Origin: Arthrobacter dokdonellae
GTDB lineage: Bacteria > Actinomycetota > Actinomycetes > Actinomycetales > Micrococcaceae
NCBI RefSeq assembly: GCF_003268655.1
Contig: NZ_CP029642.1
Coordinates: forward strand, 4,030,001 to 4,094,000
Length of the DNA: 64,000 nucleotides
Direction: 5' to 3'
Shown here: positions 7,255 through 16,900 of the stretch, piece by piece
Position numbering within the stretch: position 1 is the first letter of the stretch
Layout: each line of letters begins with the position of its first letter
Program-made: the position numbers and the translations under genes
The notes under the pieces: generated by a model
Seen by the model: only the letters and a program-made list of their open reading frames with translations
Database searches by the model: none
What the model was told of the DNA's origin: nothing

Positions 7255-8283
7255 TTAGCCGAACAGGAACGCTGCTTCGTCGTAGCGTTGGCTGGGGACC
7301 AGCTTTGGCCTGTGGGTGGCTTCCTTGATACTCACCGAGATGATGTCTGTCCCCCGCAGGGCGACCATGGCACCCCAGCGCTCTTGCATTGCCAGGTCGA
7401 CCGCTGCCATGCCCAGGCGGGTGGCCAAGACGCGGTCGTAGGCGCTGGGAACGCCTCCGCGCTGTGCGAATCCAAGCGTTGTGGCGCGGGATTCAATGCC
7501 AGTGTGGGCCTCGATCATCGGTGCGAGAATGTCTGCTATTCCGCCAAGTCGGGGTCGCTCGAATGCGTCGAGCCCTTTATGGGAGTGGGCTTCGGCCATG
7601 CCTTCGAGCACAAATCCTTCCGCGACAACAATGACGGGAGCTCGTCCCCGGTGCCGGACCGAATTGACCCATTCGCATATCTGGGCGATAGAGCGCGACT
7701 GCTCGGGAATCAGGATTGCGTGCGCACCGGCAGCCATGCCGGAATGAAGCGCGATCCAGCCTGCGTTGCGGCCCATGACTTCAACGACCATGCAGCGCTG
7801 GTGGGATTCCGCGGTTGTGCGGATACGGTCCACGGCTTCGGTCGCGATTTCTACGGCGGTATTGAAACCAAATGAATAGTCAGTCGCCGCGAGGTCATTG
7901 TCAATTGTTTTGGGCACACCCACCACGGGCAATCCAGCCTCCGCGAGTCTCCCGGCAGCCGTGAGGGTCCCCTCTCCCCCGACGGCGAGGATCGCGTCGA
8001 TACGGTGCTCTTTGATCACGCGTGAGATATTCTCCGGGCCCCCGCCAGGTCCCTCGAATGGGTTGGTTCGGGATGAACCAAGGATGGTGCCGCCCTGCTT
8101 GGAGAGGCCCCGAACACTTGCACGGTCAAGCTGCATGAGATCGTCGTTGACGAGTCCTCGCCAACCGTACTTAAATCCCACGCACTCGTTGCCTGGGACG
8201 CGGCTGCTCTTGAGTACAGCACCCCGGATAACAGCGTTGAGCCCCGGGCAATCGCCGCCAGAAGTGAGAATTCCAATCTTCAT
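7255..8283 (-). CDS. pfkA: 6-Phosphofructokinase (actinobacterial group III, probably ATP-dependent)
   Basis: 342 residues starting MKIGILTSGGDCPGLNAVIRG, the classic phosphofructokinase N-terminus. The phosphoryl-donor site reads GGEGTLTAA and the substrate site PKTIDNDLAATDYSFGF. In this superfamily Gly at the GGxG position goes with ATP use and Asp with pyrophosphate, while Lys in PKTIDND is shared by pyrophosphate enzymes and actinobacterial ATP enzymes. The combination here matches the ATP-dependent Streptomyces type rather than the Amycolatopsis PPi type. MGRNAGWIALHSG and RATTLGFAQRGG complete the active site. It phosphorylates fructose 6-phosphate made by Phi, feeding the aldolase gene 76 bases downstream. 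Confidence 0.93.
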   Translation of the reverse strand: MKIGILTSGGDCPGLNAVIRGAVLKSSRVPGNECVGFKYGWRGLVNDDLMQLDRASVRGLSKQGGTILGSSRTNPFEGPGGGPENISRVIKEHRIDAILAVGGEGTLTAAGRLAEAGLPVVGVPKTIDNDLAATDYSFGFNTAVEIATEAVDRIRTTAESHQRCMVVEVMGRNAGWIALHSGMAAGAHAILIPEQSRSIAQICEWVNSVRHRGRAPVIVVAEGFVLEGMAEAHSHKGLDAFERPRLGGIADILAPMIEAHTGIESRATTLGFAQRGGVPSAYDRVLATRLGMAAVDLAMQERWGAMVALRGTDIISVSIKEATHRPKLVPSQRYDEAAFLFG

Positions 8284-8399
8284 CTGATTCCTTGCGTCTC
8301 TGGGTGAAGAGAATGGCGGGGGTGGCGCCCTGATCCGCCGGGCCTCAACCCGTTTCCATTTTGACGAATCCTTGCCAAACCATTGAGTGAGCCGCGAGG

Positions 8400-8873
8400 C
8401 TAGTCGGCTACCTTGCCGGTGGCCTCATACGCGGCGATCTTGCCGATCCGGCGCACGTGGCGCTCGGCGTTGCTGAACGGTTCGGCCAGGAACGCCTCGA
8501 TCAACGCCGTGGCCTCCTCGACCGAGTGCTGGCGCCCGCCTACGGCCACCAGGTTGGCGTCGTTGTGCTCGCGGGCCAGCTTGGCGGTGTCCAGGTTCCA
8601 GGCGAGTGCCGCCCGGGCGCCTTTGACCTTGTTCGCGGAGATCTGCTCGCCGTTGCCCGAGCCGCCCAGCACAATGCCCAGCGCGTCCACGCCGGCGGCC
8701 TGGTCGGCCACGACCGCGAGGGCGGCGTTGATGCAGAAGGAGGGGTAGTCGTCCTCGGCGTCGTAGGCGCTGGGTCCGTAGTCCACCATCTCGTAGCCCT
8801 TGGCGGTCAGTGCGGTGATGAGGTGGGAGCTGAGCTCCATGCCGGCGTGGTCGGTTGCGATGTGAACGCGCAT
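8400..8873 (-). CDS. rpiB: Ribose-5-phosphate isomerase B
   Basis: 157 residues, starting MRVHIATDHAGMEL. The LacAB/RpiB signature GGSGNGEQISANKVKGARAAL has Glu where enterobacterial enzymes have the catalytic Cys region, as I recall for mycobacterial RpiB. It interconverts ribose 5-phosphate and ribulose 5-phosphate. Here that regenerates ribulose 5-phosphate, the formaldehyde acceptor. It is 51 bases downstream of rpe and 116 bases upstream of pfk in the same minus-strand run. Confidence 0.94.
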   Translation of the reverse strand: MRVHIATDHAGMELSSHLITALTAKGYEMVDYGPSAYDAEDDYPSFCINAALAVVADQAAGVDALGIVLGGSGNGEQISANKVKGARAALAWNLDTAKLAREHNDANLVAVGGRQHSVEEATALIEAFLAEPFSNAERHVRRIGKIAAYEATGKVAD

Positions 8874-8924
8874 GTGGGGTCCTTCAAACTTGTTGGGGTG
8901 CGGAGTTGCGGGGTGGGTTATGGC

Positions 8925-9602
8925 TCAGCGGAAGGCGAGTTGGCCTTTGGCGCGCAGCGACTCGATGGCGGCCTCGGGCGAGGGCCGGCCGTAGACGGCC
9001 GAGCCGGCAACGAAGACGTTCGCGCCGGCCTCAGCGGCGCGGGTGATGGTTTCCTCCGTGATGCCGCCGTCGACCTGGATGGCCACGTTCGCCCCGGAGC
9101 CCTCCACGGCGGCGCGCGCCCGGCGGATCTTGGGCAGCGTCACATCCAGAAAGGACTGGCCGCCGAAGCCCGGCTCCACCGTCATGATCAGCAGCATGTC
9201 CAGCTCGGTGAGCATGTCCAGGTACGGCTCCACGGGGGTGGCGGGACGAAGCGCCATGCCTGCCCTCGCACCCCGGGCGCGCAGCTCCCTGGCCAGCTTG
9301 ATGGGGGCATTGGCGGCCTCGACGTGGAACGTGACGGAGGCCAGGCCGGCGTCGGCGTACAACGGCGCCCAGCGGTCGGCGTCGGCAATCATCAGGTGCG
9401 CGTCCAACGGCACGGGACTGACCTTTTGAAGCCGCTCGACGACGGGCAGGCCTATCGTCAGGTTGGGCACGAAGTGGTTGTCCATGACGTCCACGTGCAC
9501 GGCGTCGGCGTTGGCGATGCGGGCCAGTTCCACCTCAAGGTTGGCGAAGTCGGCCGAGAGGATGCTGGGATTGATGCAGCACTGCAGGGGTGACGTGGGC
9601 AT
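8925..9602 (-). CDS. rpe: Ribulose-phosphate 3-epimerase
   Basis: 225 residues from the ATG at 9602; a much longer upstream frame (to 9857) has no family support. TIM-barrel epimerase signatures are clear: [45 protein letters not shown] and [11 protein letters not shown]. It converts xylulose 5-phosphate from the transketolase reactions to ribulose 5-phosphate for Hps. Between it and tal upstream lies a 316-base gap with a hairpin at 9742-9780, so it may start a separate transcript or be controlled by readthrough. Confidence 0.95.
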   Translation of the reverse strand: MPTSPLQCCINPSILSADFANLEVELARIANADAVHVDVMDNHFVPNLTIGLPVVERLQKVSPVPLDAHLMIADADRWAPLYADAGLASVTFHVEAANAPIKLARELRARGARAGMALRPATPVEPYLDMLTELDMLLIMTVEPGFGGQSFLDVTLPKIRRARAAVEGSGANVAIQVDGGITEETITRAAEAGANVFVAGSAVYGRPSPEAAIESLRAKGQLAFR

Positions 9603-9741
9603 GGTATCTGTCTTTCGGTAGTGATCGGGGTTTCTGGACCAGTGCCAGTGGCCTGGTCCTGGAGAAGGCGGGGACCGTCCGTGCCGCACGGGTTGATGCG
9701 GCCATTTCCTTGGCCGGGGCCGCTTCCGGGGCTCAATGCCG

Positions 9742-9780
9742 CCGGGCTGAGGAAGATCATTGGGCTCTTCCTCAGCCCGG
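9742..9780 (-). terminator. 15-bp hairpin between tal and rpe
   Basis: CCGGGCTGAGGAAGA pairs perfectly with TCTTCCTCAGCCCGG across a nine-base loop. It lies within the 316-base tal-rpe spacer, which otherwise shows no gene. It could end the tkt-tal transcript, attenuate it, or set unequal expression within the RuMP genes. Confidence 0.55.
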
Positions 9781-9918
9781 GCTGGTGGCGGACGTGGTGG
9801 CGGGATTACACAGGGCTTGGTCCTCCGCGAAAATCCCGGCGCCATCCCCTGAGGCATTTGCCCTCCAGCTTTTCGAATGCCGGTTCAAAGCATGGGTAGC
9901 CAATGTCGCTGAGAGTGC

Positions 9919-11049
9919 TCAGTGCGTCAGGCTGGCCTTCCGTACGGTGTGGAGAGCGGCCTCGACGTCGGCCAGGAGTTCCTTCCAGCTTGCGACGAAT
10001 TTCTCCAGGCCTTCGGATTCCAGAAGGGCAACGACCTCGTTGTAGGAGACGCCGAGGCCTTCGAGGGCCCTGAGCACTGTACTTGACTGATCGTAGGTGC
10101 CGGTGATGGTGTCACCGATGACGACACCGTGGTCAAAGGTGGCGTCCAGGGTCTTCTCCGGCATCGTGTTGACGACGTCGGCGGCGACAAGCCCTGTGAC
10201 GTAAAGGGTGTCAGGATAGGCGGTGTCCTTGACGCCCGTGGAGGCCCACAGGGGCCGCTGCGGGAGCGCGCCGGCCTCCTTCAGGACTGCCCAGCGTTCG
10301 GTGGAGAAGAGCTCTTCATAGACTTGGTAAGCGAGCCGGGCATTGGCAACGCCTGCCTTGCCTTTAAGCGCCTTGGCTTCCTGAGTGCCGATGGCGTCCA
10401 GGCGCTTGTCGATCTCTGAGTCAACGCGTGAGACGAAGAATGACGCCACCGAGTGGATCTTGGAGAGGTCGTGGCCGTTTTGCTTGGCAATTTTCATACC
10501 AGCTTGGAAGGCGTTGATGACCGCACGGTAGCGTTCCAAGGAGAAGATCAAGGTCACGTTGACGCTGATGCCTTCAGCCAAGGTTGCCGTGATCGCCGCG
10601 AGCCCTTCAAGCGTTGCGGGGATCTTAATAAGGACGTTGTCCTTATTAACCGCCTTATAGAGCTGCTTGGCTTCGGCGATCGTGCCGTCGGTGTCCCATG
10701 CAAGGCGGGGGTCCACCTCGATGGAGACACGGCCATCTACGCCTTTGGTGGCGGCGGCAACGGGAGCGAAAAGGTCACACGCGTCGGCGACGTCGGTGGT
10801 GGTGATCTGGAAGATCGTCTCATCGAGGCCGGCGCCTTGTGCGGCCAGTTCAGCGATCTTTCCGTCGTAGTCCGTGCCGGAGGTGATCGCGGCCTGGAAA
10901 ATGGACGGGTTGGTGGTCACGCCGACGACGTTTTTTTCCTCGATGAGCCTCTGCAGGCTGCCGCTGGAGAGCCGTTCGCGGGAAAGATCGTCCAACCAGA
11001 TGGACACACCGGCGGCCGAAAGGTCTGCGGTGGGAGTTGCGTTGGTCAT
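9919..11049 (-). CDS. tal: Transaldolase
   Basis: 376 residues from the ATG at 11049 (ribosome site GGAAGAAGAAG); the frame continues upstream to 11070 without support. Motifs include [26 protein letters not shown], the Schiff-base lysine segment [23 protein letters not shown], and [19 protein letters not shown]. The length and these motifs match the actinobacterial transaldolase type. It transfers a dihydroxyacetone unit from fructose 6-phosphate to erythrose 4-phosphate, the central carbon rearrangement that recycles RuMP intermediates. It follows tkt at 111 bases. Confidence 0.95.
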   Translation of the reverse strand: MTNATPTADLSAAGVSIWLDDLSRERLSSGSLQRLIEEKNVVGVTTNPSIFQAAITSGTDYDGKIAELAAQGAGLDETIFQITTTDVADACDLFAPVAAATKGVDGRVSIEVDPRLAWDTDGTIAEAKQLYKAVNKDNVLIKIPATLEGLAAITATLAEGISVNVTLIFSLERYRAVINAFQAGMKIAKQNGHDLSKIHSVASFFVSRVDSEIDKRLDAIGTQEAKALKGKAGVANARLAYQVYEELFSTERWAVLKEAGALPQRPLWASTGVKDTAYPDTLYVTGLVAADVVNTMPEKTLDATFDHGVVIGDTITGTYDQSSTVLRALEGLGVSYNEVVALLESEGLEKFVASWKELLADVEAALHTVRKASLTH

Positions 11050-11160
11050 GGATTCTTCTTCTTCCTTCAAAAAAGTGGATGGTTGGCAGCTTGCAGCCGG
11101 TGCCGCGTGACGTCCGTGGGGGCCTCCGGCGGCGCCGGCTGCAGAGCAGTATTTGTGAGG

Positions 11161-13338
11161 TTAGTTCACGGCTGCCGCGAGGGATTCTTTGGCTGCGGCC
11201 GCGACGGCCTCGGTGGTGATGCCGAATTCCTGGAACAGGCGCTGGTAATCCGCGGACGCGCCGAAGTGCTCCAGCGAGACGGACCGGCCGGCGTCGCCGA
11301 CAAATTCCTTCCAGCCCAGCGCCAGACCGGCCTCGACGGAGACGCGGGCCTTGACGGCTTCGGGGAGCACGGATTCGCGGTATTCGGCGGGCTGGGCGTG
11401 GAACCACTCCACCGACGGCATGGAGACCACGCGGGCGGCAATACCGTCGCCGGCGAGCACCTCGCGGGCCTCCACGGCCAGCTGGACCTCAGAGCCGGTG
11501 GCGACCAGGATGACGTCGGCGGTGACCACGGCGCCATCGCGCACTGCCTCGGCCAGCACGTAGCCGCCCTTGGCAACGCCGGCGGCCGAACCGAACTCGG
11601 TGGCCGTCGCCGCACCGGTGCCGCGGGCAAACGTGGGGACGTTTTGGCGGGTTAGCACGATTCCCGCCGGGTGGTCTGTGGTTTCCAGGATCTTCTTCCA
11701 GGCGGCGGAGACCTCGTTGGCGTCGCCCGGGCGGACCACGTCCAGGCCCGGGATGGCGCGCAGGGTGGCGAGCTGCTCCACGGGCTGGTGGGTGGGGCCG
11801 TCCTCGCCCAGGCCGATGGAGTCGTGGGACCACACGTAGATGGACGGGACGCCCATCAACGCGGAGAGGCGGATGGCAGGGCGCTGGTAGTCGCTGAAGA
11901 TCAGGAAGGTGCCCGAGAACGCCCGGGTGGGCCCGCCCAGGTGGATGCCGTTCACGATCGAGGCCGCGGCGTGCTCGCGGATGCCGAAGTGCAGCACCCG
12001 CCCGTACGGGCCCCCGGACCAGGTGCCGGTCTGCTTGGAGGCCGGGACGAACGAGCCATACCCGTCGATGGTGGTGTTGTTGGACCCGGCGAGGTCGCAG
12101 GAGCCGCCCCAGAGCTCGGGCAGCACCCCGCCGATCCCGTTGAGGACCTTGCCGGAGGCCGCACGGGTGGAGACGTCCTTGCCGGCCTCAAACACCGGGA
12201 GGTTGCTTTCCCAGCCGGCCGGGAGCTTCTTGCTTTCGATGCGCTCGAGCAGGGCGGCGTTCTCCGGGTTGGCGGACTTCCAGGCGTCGAAGCCGGCAGT
12301 CCACTCCTTGCGGGCCGCGGCGCCGCGCTCGGCGACCTTGCGGGCATGGGCCAGGACGGAGGGGTCGACGTCGAAACTCTTCTCGGGGTCAAAGCCGAGC
12401 ACTGTCTTCAGGGCGGCCACCTCGGCGACACCGAGGGCCGAGCCGTGGATGGCGCCGGTGTTCTGCTTCTTCGGCGACGGGTAGCCGATGACGGTGCGCA
12501 GTGAGATGATCGAGGGCTTGGACGTCTCGGCCTTCGCAACAGCCAGGGCGGTGTGGAGTTCCTGTACGTCTTCGACATATTCGCCGGTCTCGGTCCAGTC
12601 CACGCGCTGGACGTGCCAGCCGTAGGCCTCGTAGCGCTTGAGCACATCTTCAGTGAAGGCGATGTCGGTGTCGTCCTCAATGGAGATGTGGTTCTCGTCA
12701 TAGACCACCACGAGGTTGCCCAGTTCCTGGTGGCCGGCCAGCGAGGAGGCCTCGCCGGTCACGCCTTCCTGGATGTCGCCGTCGGAGGCAATGACCCAGA
12801 CGGTGTGGTCAAAGGGGCTGGTGCCGGAGGCGGCGTCGGGGTCCATGAGCCCGCGCATGCGGCGTTGGGAGTAGGCGAAGCCGACCGCGGAGGCCAGACC
12901 CTGGCCCAGCGGGCCCGTGGTGATTTCCACGCCCTTGGTGTGCTTGTATTCCGGGTGGCCCGGTGTCAGCGAGCCCCAGGTGCGCAGGGCTTCCAGGTCG
13001 GTGAGATCCAGGCCGTAGCCGGAGAGGAAGAGCTGGATGTAGAGGGTCAGCGAGCTGTGGCCCGGTGAGAGGATGAACCGGTCGCGGCCGGTCCAGTCGG
13101 GGTTCTTCGGGTCGTGGCGCATGACCTTCTGGAACAGGAGGTACGCTGCCGGGGCCAGGGACATGGCCGTACCCGGGTGCCCGTTGCCCACCTTCTCAAC
13201 GGCGTCCGCAGCCAAAACGCGCGCGGTGTCCACTGCACGCTGGTCCTCGGACGTCCAGGAAAATGTTGCTGACTCAGCACTGAACACTGAATCTGTTGTG
13301 TTGGACAAGATGTCAACTGCATTTGCTGTCGGATTCAC
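11161..13338 (-). CDS. tkt: Transketolase
   Basis: 725 residues from a GTG at 13338 preceded by AAGGGGATC; the frame runs open to 13641 but the upstream part is leader and promoter. Thiamine-diphosphate features are present: [12 protein letters not shown], the [14 protein letters not shown] cofactor loop, [15 protein letters not shown] and the C-terminal [12 protein letters not shown] domain. It moves glycolaldehyde units between ketoses and aldoses in the RuMP regeneration phase. The first codons (VNPTANAVD) and the roughly 135-base leader match those of phi at 21481, so the two operons share a promoter and translation start of common descent. Confidence 0.95.
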   Translation of the reverse strand: MNPTANAVDILSNTTDSVFSAESATFSWTSEDQRAVDTARVLAADAVEKVGNGHPGTAMSLAPAAYLLFQKVMRHDPKNPDWTGRDRFILSPGHSSLTLYIQLFLSGYGLDLTDLEALRTWGSLTPGHPEYKHTKGVEITTGPLGQGLASAVGFAYSQRRMRGLMDPDAASGTSPFDHTVWVIASDGDIQEGVTGEASSLAGHQELGNLVVVYDENHISIEDDTDIAFTEDVLKRYEAYGWHVQRVDWTETGEYVEDVQELHTALAVAKAETSKPSIISLRTVIGYPSPKKQNTGAIHGSALGVAEVAALKTVLGFDPEKSFDVDPSVLAHARKVAERGAAARKEWTAGFDAWKSANPENAALLERIESKKLPAGWESNLPVFEAGKDVSTRAASGKVLNGIGGVLPELWGGSCDLAGSNNTTIDGYGSFVPASKQTGTWSGGPYGRVLHFGIREHAAASIVNGIHLGGPTRAFSGTFLIFSDYQRPAIRLSALMGVPSIYVWSHDSIGLGEDGPTHQPVEQLATLRAIPGLDVVRPGDANEVSAAWKKILETTDHPAGIVLTRQNVPTFARGTGAATATEFGSAAGVAKGGYVLAEAVRDGAVVTADVILVATGSEVQLAVEAREVLAGDGIAARVVSMPSVEWFHAQPAEYRESVLPEAVKARVSVEAGLALGWKEFVGDAGRSVSLEHFGASADYQRLFQEFGITTEAVAAAAKESLAAAVN

Positions 13339-13468
13339 GGAATGATCCCCTTCGATACGGTCTTCGGCCGGTGGTGGCCGAACGGATGTTTTCTGGTTGA
13401 TATTCATCATCGCGAATCCAACGGGTAGGAGTAACACTGTTTTCTGACGGTTCCGCCTACACTTTAGG
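13339..13468 (-). promoter_or_regulatory. Promoter/leader of tkt, homologous to the phi promoter
   Basis: The 49 bases at 13420-13468 closely match 21562-21610, including CCTAAAGTGTAGG and CAGTGTTAC when read on the minus strand. The match continues, with gaps, through the leader to the GTG start, including a CGGCC-N6-GGCCG hairpin conserved in both. This implies common control of transketolase and the formaldehyde-fixing genes. Confidence 0.7.
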
Positions 13469-13504
13469 GTTGGGTGACGGTTCATGGCCCGGTAGACTGT
13501 GCCT

Positions 13505-14812
13505 ATGAGTGCAGTCACCGACCAGTCCCCGACAGAATCCACAGAGCCTCTTCCGGACCTGCCGTGGCCGCTTTTGCTGACCGTGGCAGCATTGGCCGAT
13601 TCCCCCTTGACACAGATCGCGGAGCTGCTGCGTGATGCCACGCTCCCCTATCTGGCAAGCAGCGCGCTGGTCATCTTCACCGAAGACTGCACGGGGCGGC
13701 CCCAGAAGAAGTCGGGTGAGGAAACGATCATTTCCCGGGTTTCCATCGCCGAGCTTGACACGCTTCGCACTTCCCTTTCGGATGAGGCGCCCTGGTTCGG
13801 GGACGCCGAGCTCGCTGGCCAGCTACGCCCCGTGCTCGCCCTTAAACACGCCTCCAGCCAAGCCATTCTCGTCCTCACGGATCCTCGCCCGACTGTTTCA
13901 GGGCACGACGCCGGGCTGGACTTGGTGAAGTATCTGTGGCGCATTGCTGCCCGGCGGATCCAAGAGAAGGTGGCCGATGCGCCGCCGTCGTACCTGCTGG
14001 AATCGCGGGCGGCCTCTGCTGAACGGATCCGGGTGACGGCGGAACTGACCGACCTGCACTCCACGACCTTGGAGACACTTCTGGCAGCCCTGCGTTCATC
14101 CTCCTTGGAGGATGCAGCAGCCCGCACTACCGTCACGGACCTCGCTGCCAAGGCATTGGTGGGGCTGCGCACGCTCAGCGACCGCACGAGTGACCTGGTG
14201 AAAGAACCCGTCGCCACAGCCTTCGAACGTCTGCGGGAGGACCTGCGGCCGCTGACTCGCTTCAGCGGCATTGAGGTCGAGTTCATCGAACCACCGCTCA
14301 ATGGAAGGGACCTGCCCGGCGAAGTGGCCCACGCGGCACGGGCCATCGTCCGCGGACTGCTGCTGGCCATGATGGAACAACCCAAAGTCAGCAGGGTGCG
14401 GACGCAGTGGGACTGCGACGGCGAAAACCTGCTGATCAACGTGCGCGACGACGGCGGCGGCGCACTCGCCCCCGACGCGCCGAGCATCGGTCGCCTGGAT
14501 CGCCGTGTACAGGCCCTCGCCGGAAACCTGCAGATCGATGTAATGCCAGGCTGGGGGGCGGACGTTTTCGTCACGCTCCCCCTGGACCCGCCGGCACGCC
14601 CGGCCGGGGACGTCGCCGGATGGAAACTTGCCCCCCGAGAACTCGAAGTGCTGCAATATCTTGTCGCCGGGCAACGCAACCGCACCATCGCCTCAACTCT
14701 GGGAATCAGCGAGAATACTGTGAAGTTTCATGTACGGAACCTGTTCAAAAAGCTCGACGTCGGCTCCCGCACCGAGGCCATCGCACTGGCAAACAGCCAC
14801 GGGCTCCGCTGA
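13505..14812 (+). CDS. LuxR/NarL-type regulator with large N-terminal sensor region
   Basis: 435 residues. The C-terminal 65 residues are a LuxR helix-turn-helix: PRELEVLQYLVAGQRNRTIA, then LGISENTVKFHVRNLFKKL. Residues about 150-350 resemble a GAF plus histidine-kinase-like fold: a dimerisation-like helix, then LLINVRDDGGGA and WGADVFVTLPL like an ATP-binding lid, but no clear phospho-acceptor His. I therefore read it as a one-component regulator. An ATG at 13505 is favoured over a GTG six bases earlier. It is divergent from tkt, sharing the promoter region at 13339-13500, and is a candidate regulator of the RuMP genes. Confidence 0.8.
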   Translation: MSAVTDQSPTESTEPLPDLPWPLLLTVAALADSPLTQIAELLRDATLPYLASSALVIFTEDCTGRPQKKSGEETIISRVSIAELDTLRTSLSDEAPWFGDAELAGQLRPVLALKHASSQAILVLTDPRPTVSGHDAGLDLVKYLWRIAARRIQEKVADAPPSYLLESRAASAERIRVTAELTDLHSTTLETLLAALRSSSLEDAAARTTVTDLAAKALVGLRTLSDRTSDLVKEPVATAFERLREDLRPLTRFSGIEVEFIEPPLNGRDLPGEVAHAARAIVRGLLLAMMEQPKVSRVRTQWDCDGENLLINVRDDGGGALAPDAPSIGRLDRRVQALAGNLQIDVMPGWGADVFVTLPLDPPARPAGDVAGWKLAPRELEVLQYLVAGQRNRTIASTLGISENTVKFHVRNLFKKLDVGSRTEAIALANSHGLR

Positions 14813-15297
14813 CGGCGTAACGGCCTGGCGACCCCAAGCGAAGGCCATGAGCCCGCAACCGAAGATAGTCGGCCCCTGAGGGTGGCTGCCGTCCGCTTGT
14901 CAACTTCCTGGGCTGCGCCTAATGTCGGCACGGGGTGTAGCCGGAGTCCATGCCTTTGACGCCGGCCCCGGCCGCTATGCACGGAACGAAACCGGTGTTG
15001 GGTTACCGGCGCATCCAACTGAAGTTAGGTCGGCCCAGTTTTAGGTCAAAGTTGGTGCCCGGATGCCGTGAACGATACCAGGTCATGGCACTTTTGGCAG
15101 CAAGTTCTGCGCAGCGCCTTCAGGGTGGCATGGAGAAAGGTCAAGCACCGCATGATGGTCGCCCTGGGCAAGAATCATCGCGAACACCCTGGACGCAAAC
15201 GCGAGAAAACAGTCAGAAACCCGCCAGACAAGCTCAGGATGGTTCCCGGAAACCCGGAGATGTTCCTGCCCCAACTTGCGTAAACTCACATTAAACG
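14813..15297. other. Intergenic region before the IS481 element
   Basis: Only short frames are present; a 71-codon GTG frame at 15068-15283 is rich in Lys and Arg but has no recognisable family. The last 15 bases are the left target duplication of the insertion sequence. Confidence 0.35.
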
Positions 15298-16892
15298 TGT
15301 GATGTCTCGGCACATCGGTGACAGTTCTGCCTCAGGACAGTGGTGACACTCGATGTCTCATCACATCGGTGACACTTCGCTGGGGTGGGTCTTTTTGCGG
15401 AAGCGGGTGAGGGACCTGCTGATCCCGACGTATCCGGTGTCCTCCGGTGTCCTCCGGTGGCCAGGCGTATACTGCGATAATTTCCCCGTCGGTGTTGGCA
15501 AATACGATGCCGTGGGTGTCCCAGGCAGCGATAACGACGCGTGCGGCCATTCGCTTTGTCAGGGAGAACAGGGTCTTGCCGATCTTGACGACGCCGTTGG
15601 AATAGACCTGCAGCTTCTGGCTTCCGGTATCTGCCGGGTGGGCGATGGTGCCGCTGAGCCTGCCGAATACGCTGGTCTCGAGTGTGATTTCTGATTCAGG
15701 GCCGGTGGCGGTGCCGTGGCCCGGTGCTTCCGTGGCGGGGTCCTTCACGGAGTCGGGAACACTCACCTTCACTGATGCATTGTCGTTGACGTCCGGGAGG
15801 ACCGGGATCGGGCTTGGCCTGGGTTCCTCGGCAACAGCTGTCGCATCCCACGACTGCTGGGGAGTGATGCGTCCGGGTAGTCCCTGGTGCGGGCGTTCGG
15901 TGTTGTAGATCAGGTCGAACCGGTCCACCAGGGCCTGCAGCTCCGCGTGGGATTGGGCCATGGGCTGCTTGTCCAGCCAGCGAAACAAGGTCTGATGAAA
16001 CCGCTCGTTCTTTCCCTGGGTGGTCGGTTTGTACGGCTTGCCGGTGATCGCCTTGACCCCGAGCGAGCTCACGTAGGCGACCAGTTGCCCTTCGACTCCG
16101 CCGCGAGGGATTTAGCGCCGCACCGTTGTCGGTGAGAAGTCTCTGTGGCACCCCGTGGGCCTCGATGCCCTTCTTGACGACCGCTATGGCTGCCTCACTG
16201 GTTTCGCCGGTGGCCACGTGGGAGGCGACAGCGAGGCGCGAATGGTCATCCTGCAGCTGGAAGATCACGCACTTGCGTCCCCCGGCGAGCACGTACTCGG
16301 TCGCGTCCAGCTGCCAGCAGGCATTCGGTGCCGGATAGACGAACCTGCGGTACGAGGCCCGGGGCTTCTTCGCCGGCTCCGACCGGGCCACGTTCTTCTC
16401 CCGAAAGATCCGCGCCAACGAGGCCACGGACGGGGCCCGCATCCCCAAGGACACCATCTTGTCGTGAACGCTGATCGGCCCATGGTCCAACCCGGAGGAT
16501 TCCAGTGCCGCACGAACCTGCAGCGCCTCCTGCTTACGGCCCTCGGTGAGTCTCGTAGGAGAGGTCTTCGGCCGGCGTGAACGCGGTTCCAGGGCCGCAG
16601 CCTGGCCCTCCTCCCGTGCCCTGGCCCGGATCGCGTAGAACGTCTTACGGGTGATTTCATGCTCACTGCAAAACGTGGTGACAGCACCGCGCGGTGCATC
16701 ATCGGGCCACTGGGCGATGGCGAGGCGGACACGGGCATTGACAGGCTCATTCTTCTTCACCCGTCATTCTTTGCCACCGCCTGGGAATGGCCAAAACCCT
16801 GCTAACGCCACCGGGAAGTGTCACCAGCAAAACCCGCCGAACTGTCACCGATGTGTTGAGGCAGAACTGTCACCGATGTCCTGCGACATAAC
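15298..16892 (-). mobile_element. IS481-family insertion sequence with 15-bp target duplication
   Basis: The ends are inverted repeats of about 37 bases: left TGTGATGTCTCGGCACATCG, right (complement) TGTTATGTCGCAGGACATCG, both continuing GTGACAGTTCTGCCTCA. The element is flanked by direct repeats AACTCACATTAAACG at 15283-15297 and 16893-16907. The right repeat overlaps the opcA stop codon, so the insertion landed exactly at the end of opcA. Intact ends and target repeats point to a recent insertion. Confidence 0.85.
15332..16760 (-). pseudogene. IS481 transposase, frameshifted
   Basis: The N-terminal part (from 16760) carries helix-turn-helix and DDE-domain segments: CWQLDATEYVLAGGRKCVIF, DDHSRLAVASHV and LLTDNGAALNPS. 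Shortly after LTDNG, near 16095-16115, the frame is lost, and the rest (KPTTQGKNERFHQTLFRWLD, then NTERPHQGLPGRITPQQSW) continues in another frame to 15332. The catalytic D, D and E are all present, split over two frames. A one- or two-base slip is the likely cause; programmed frameshifting is unusual for this family, so I call it inactivated. Confidence 0.8.
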
Positions 16893-16900
16893 AACTCACA

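Noticed and set aside
7255..8283. Pyrophosphate-dependent phosphofructokinase
   Set aside because: Lys in PKTIDND suggests it, but Gly in GGEGT is the ATP-type residue, so the ATP-dependent actinobacterial group fits better.
8457..9593. Long plus-strand frame opposite rpiB and rpe (and similar ones opposite fba, tal, tkt, zwf, the amine oxidases and the glycosidase)
   Set aside because: Antisense shadows of strongly supported genes in high-GC DNA; no family features.
15068..15283. 71-codon GTG frame before the IS481 element
   Set aside because: Very basic, no recognisable motif, ends at the target repeat; coding status cannot be supported.
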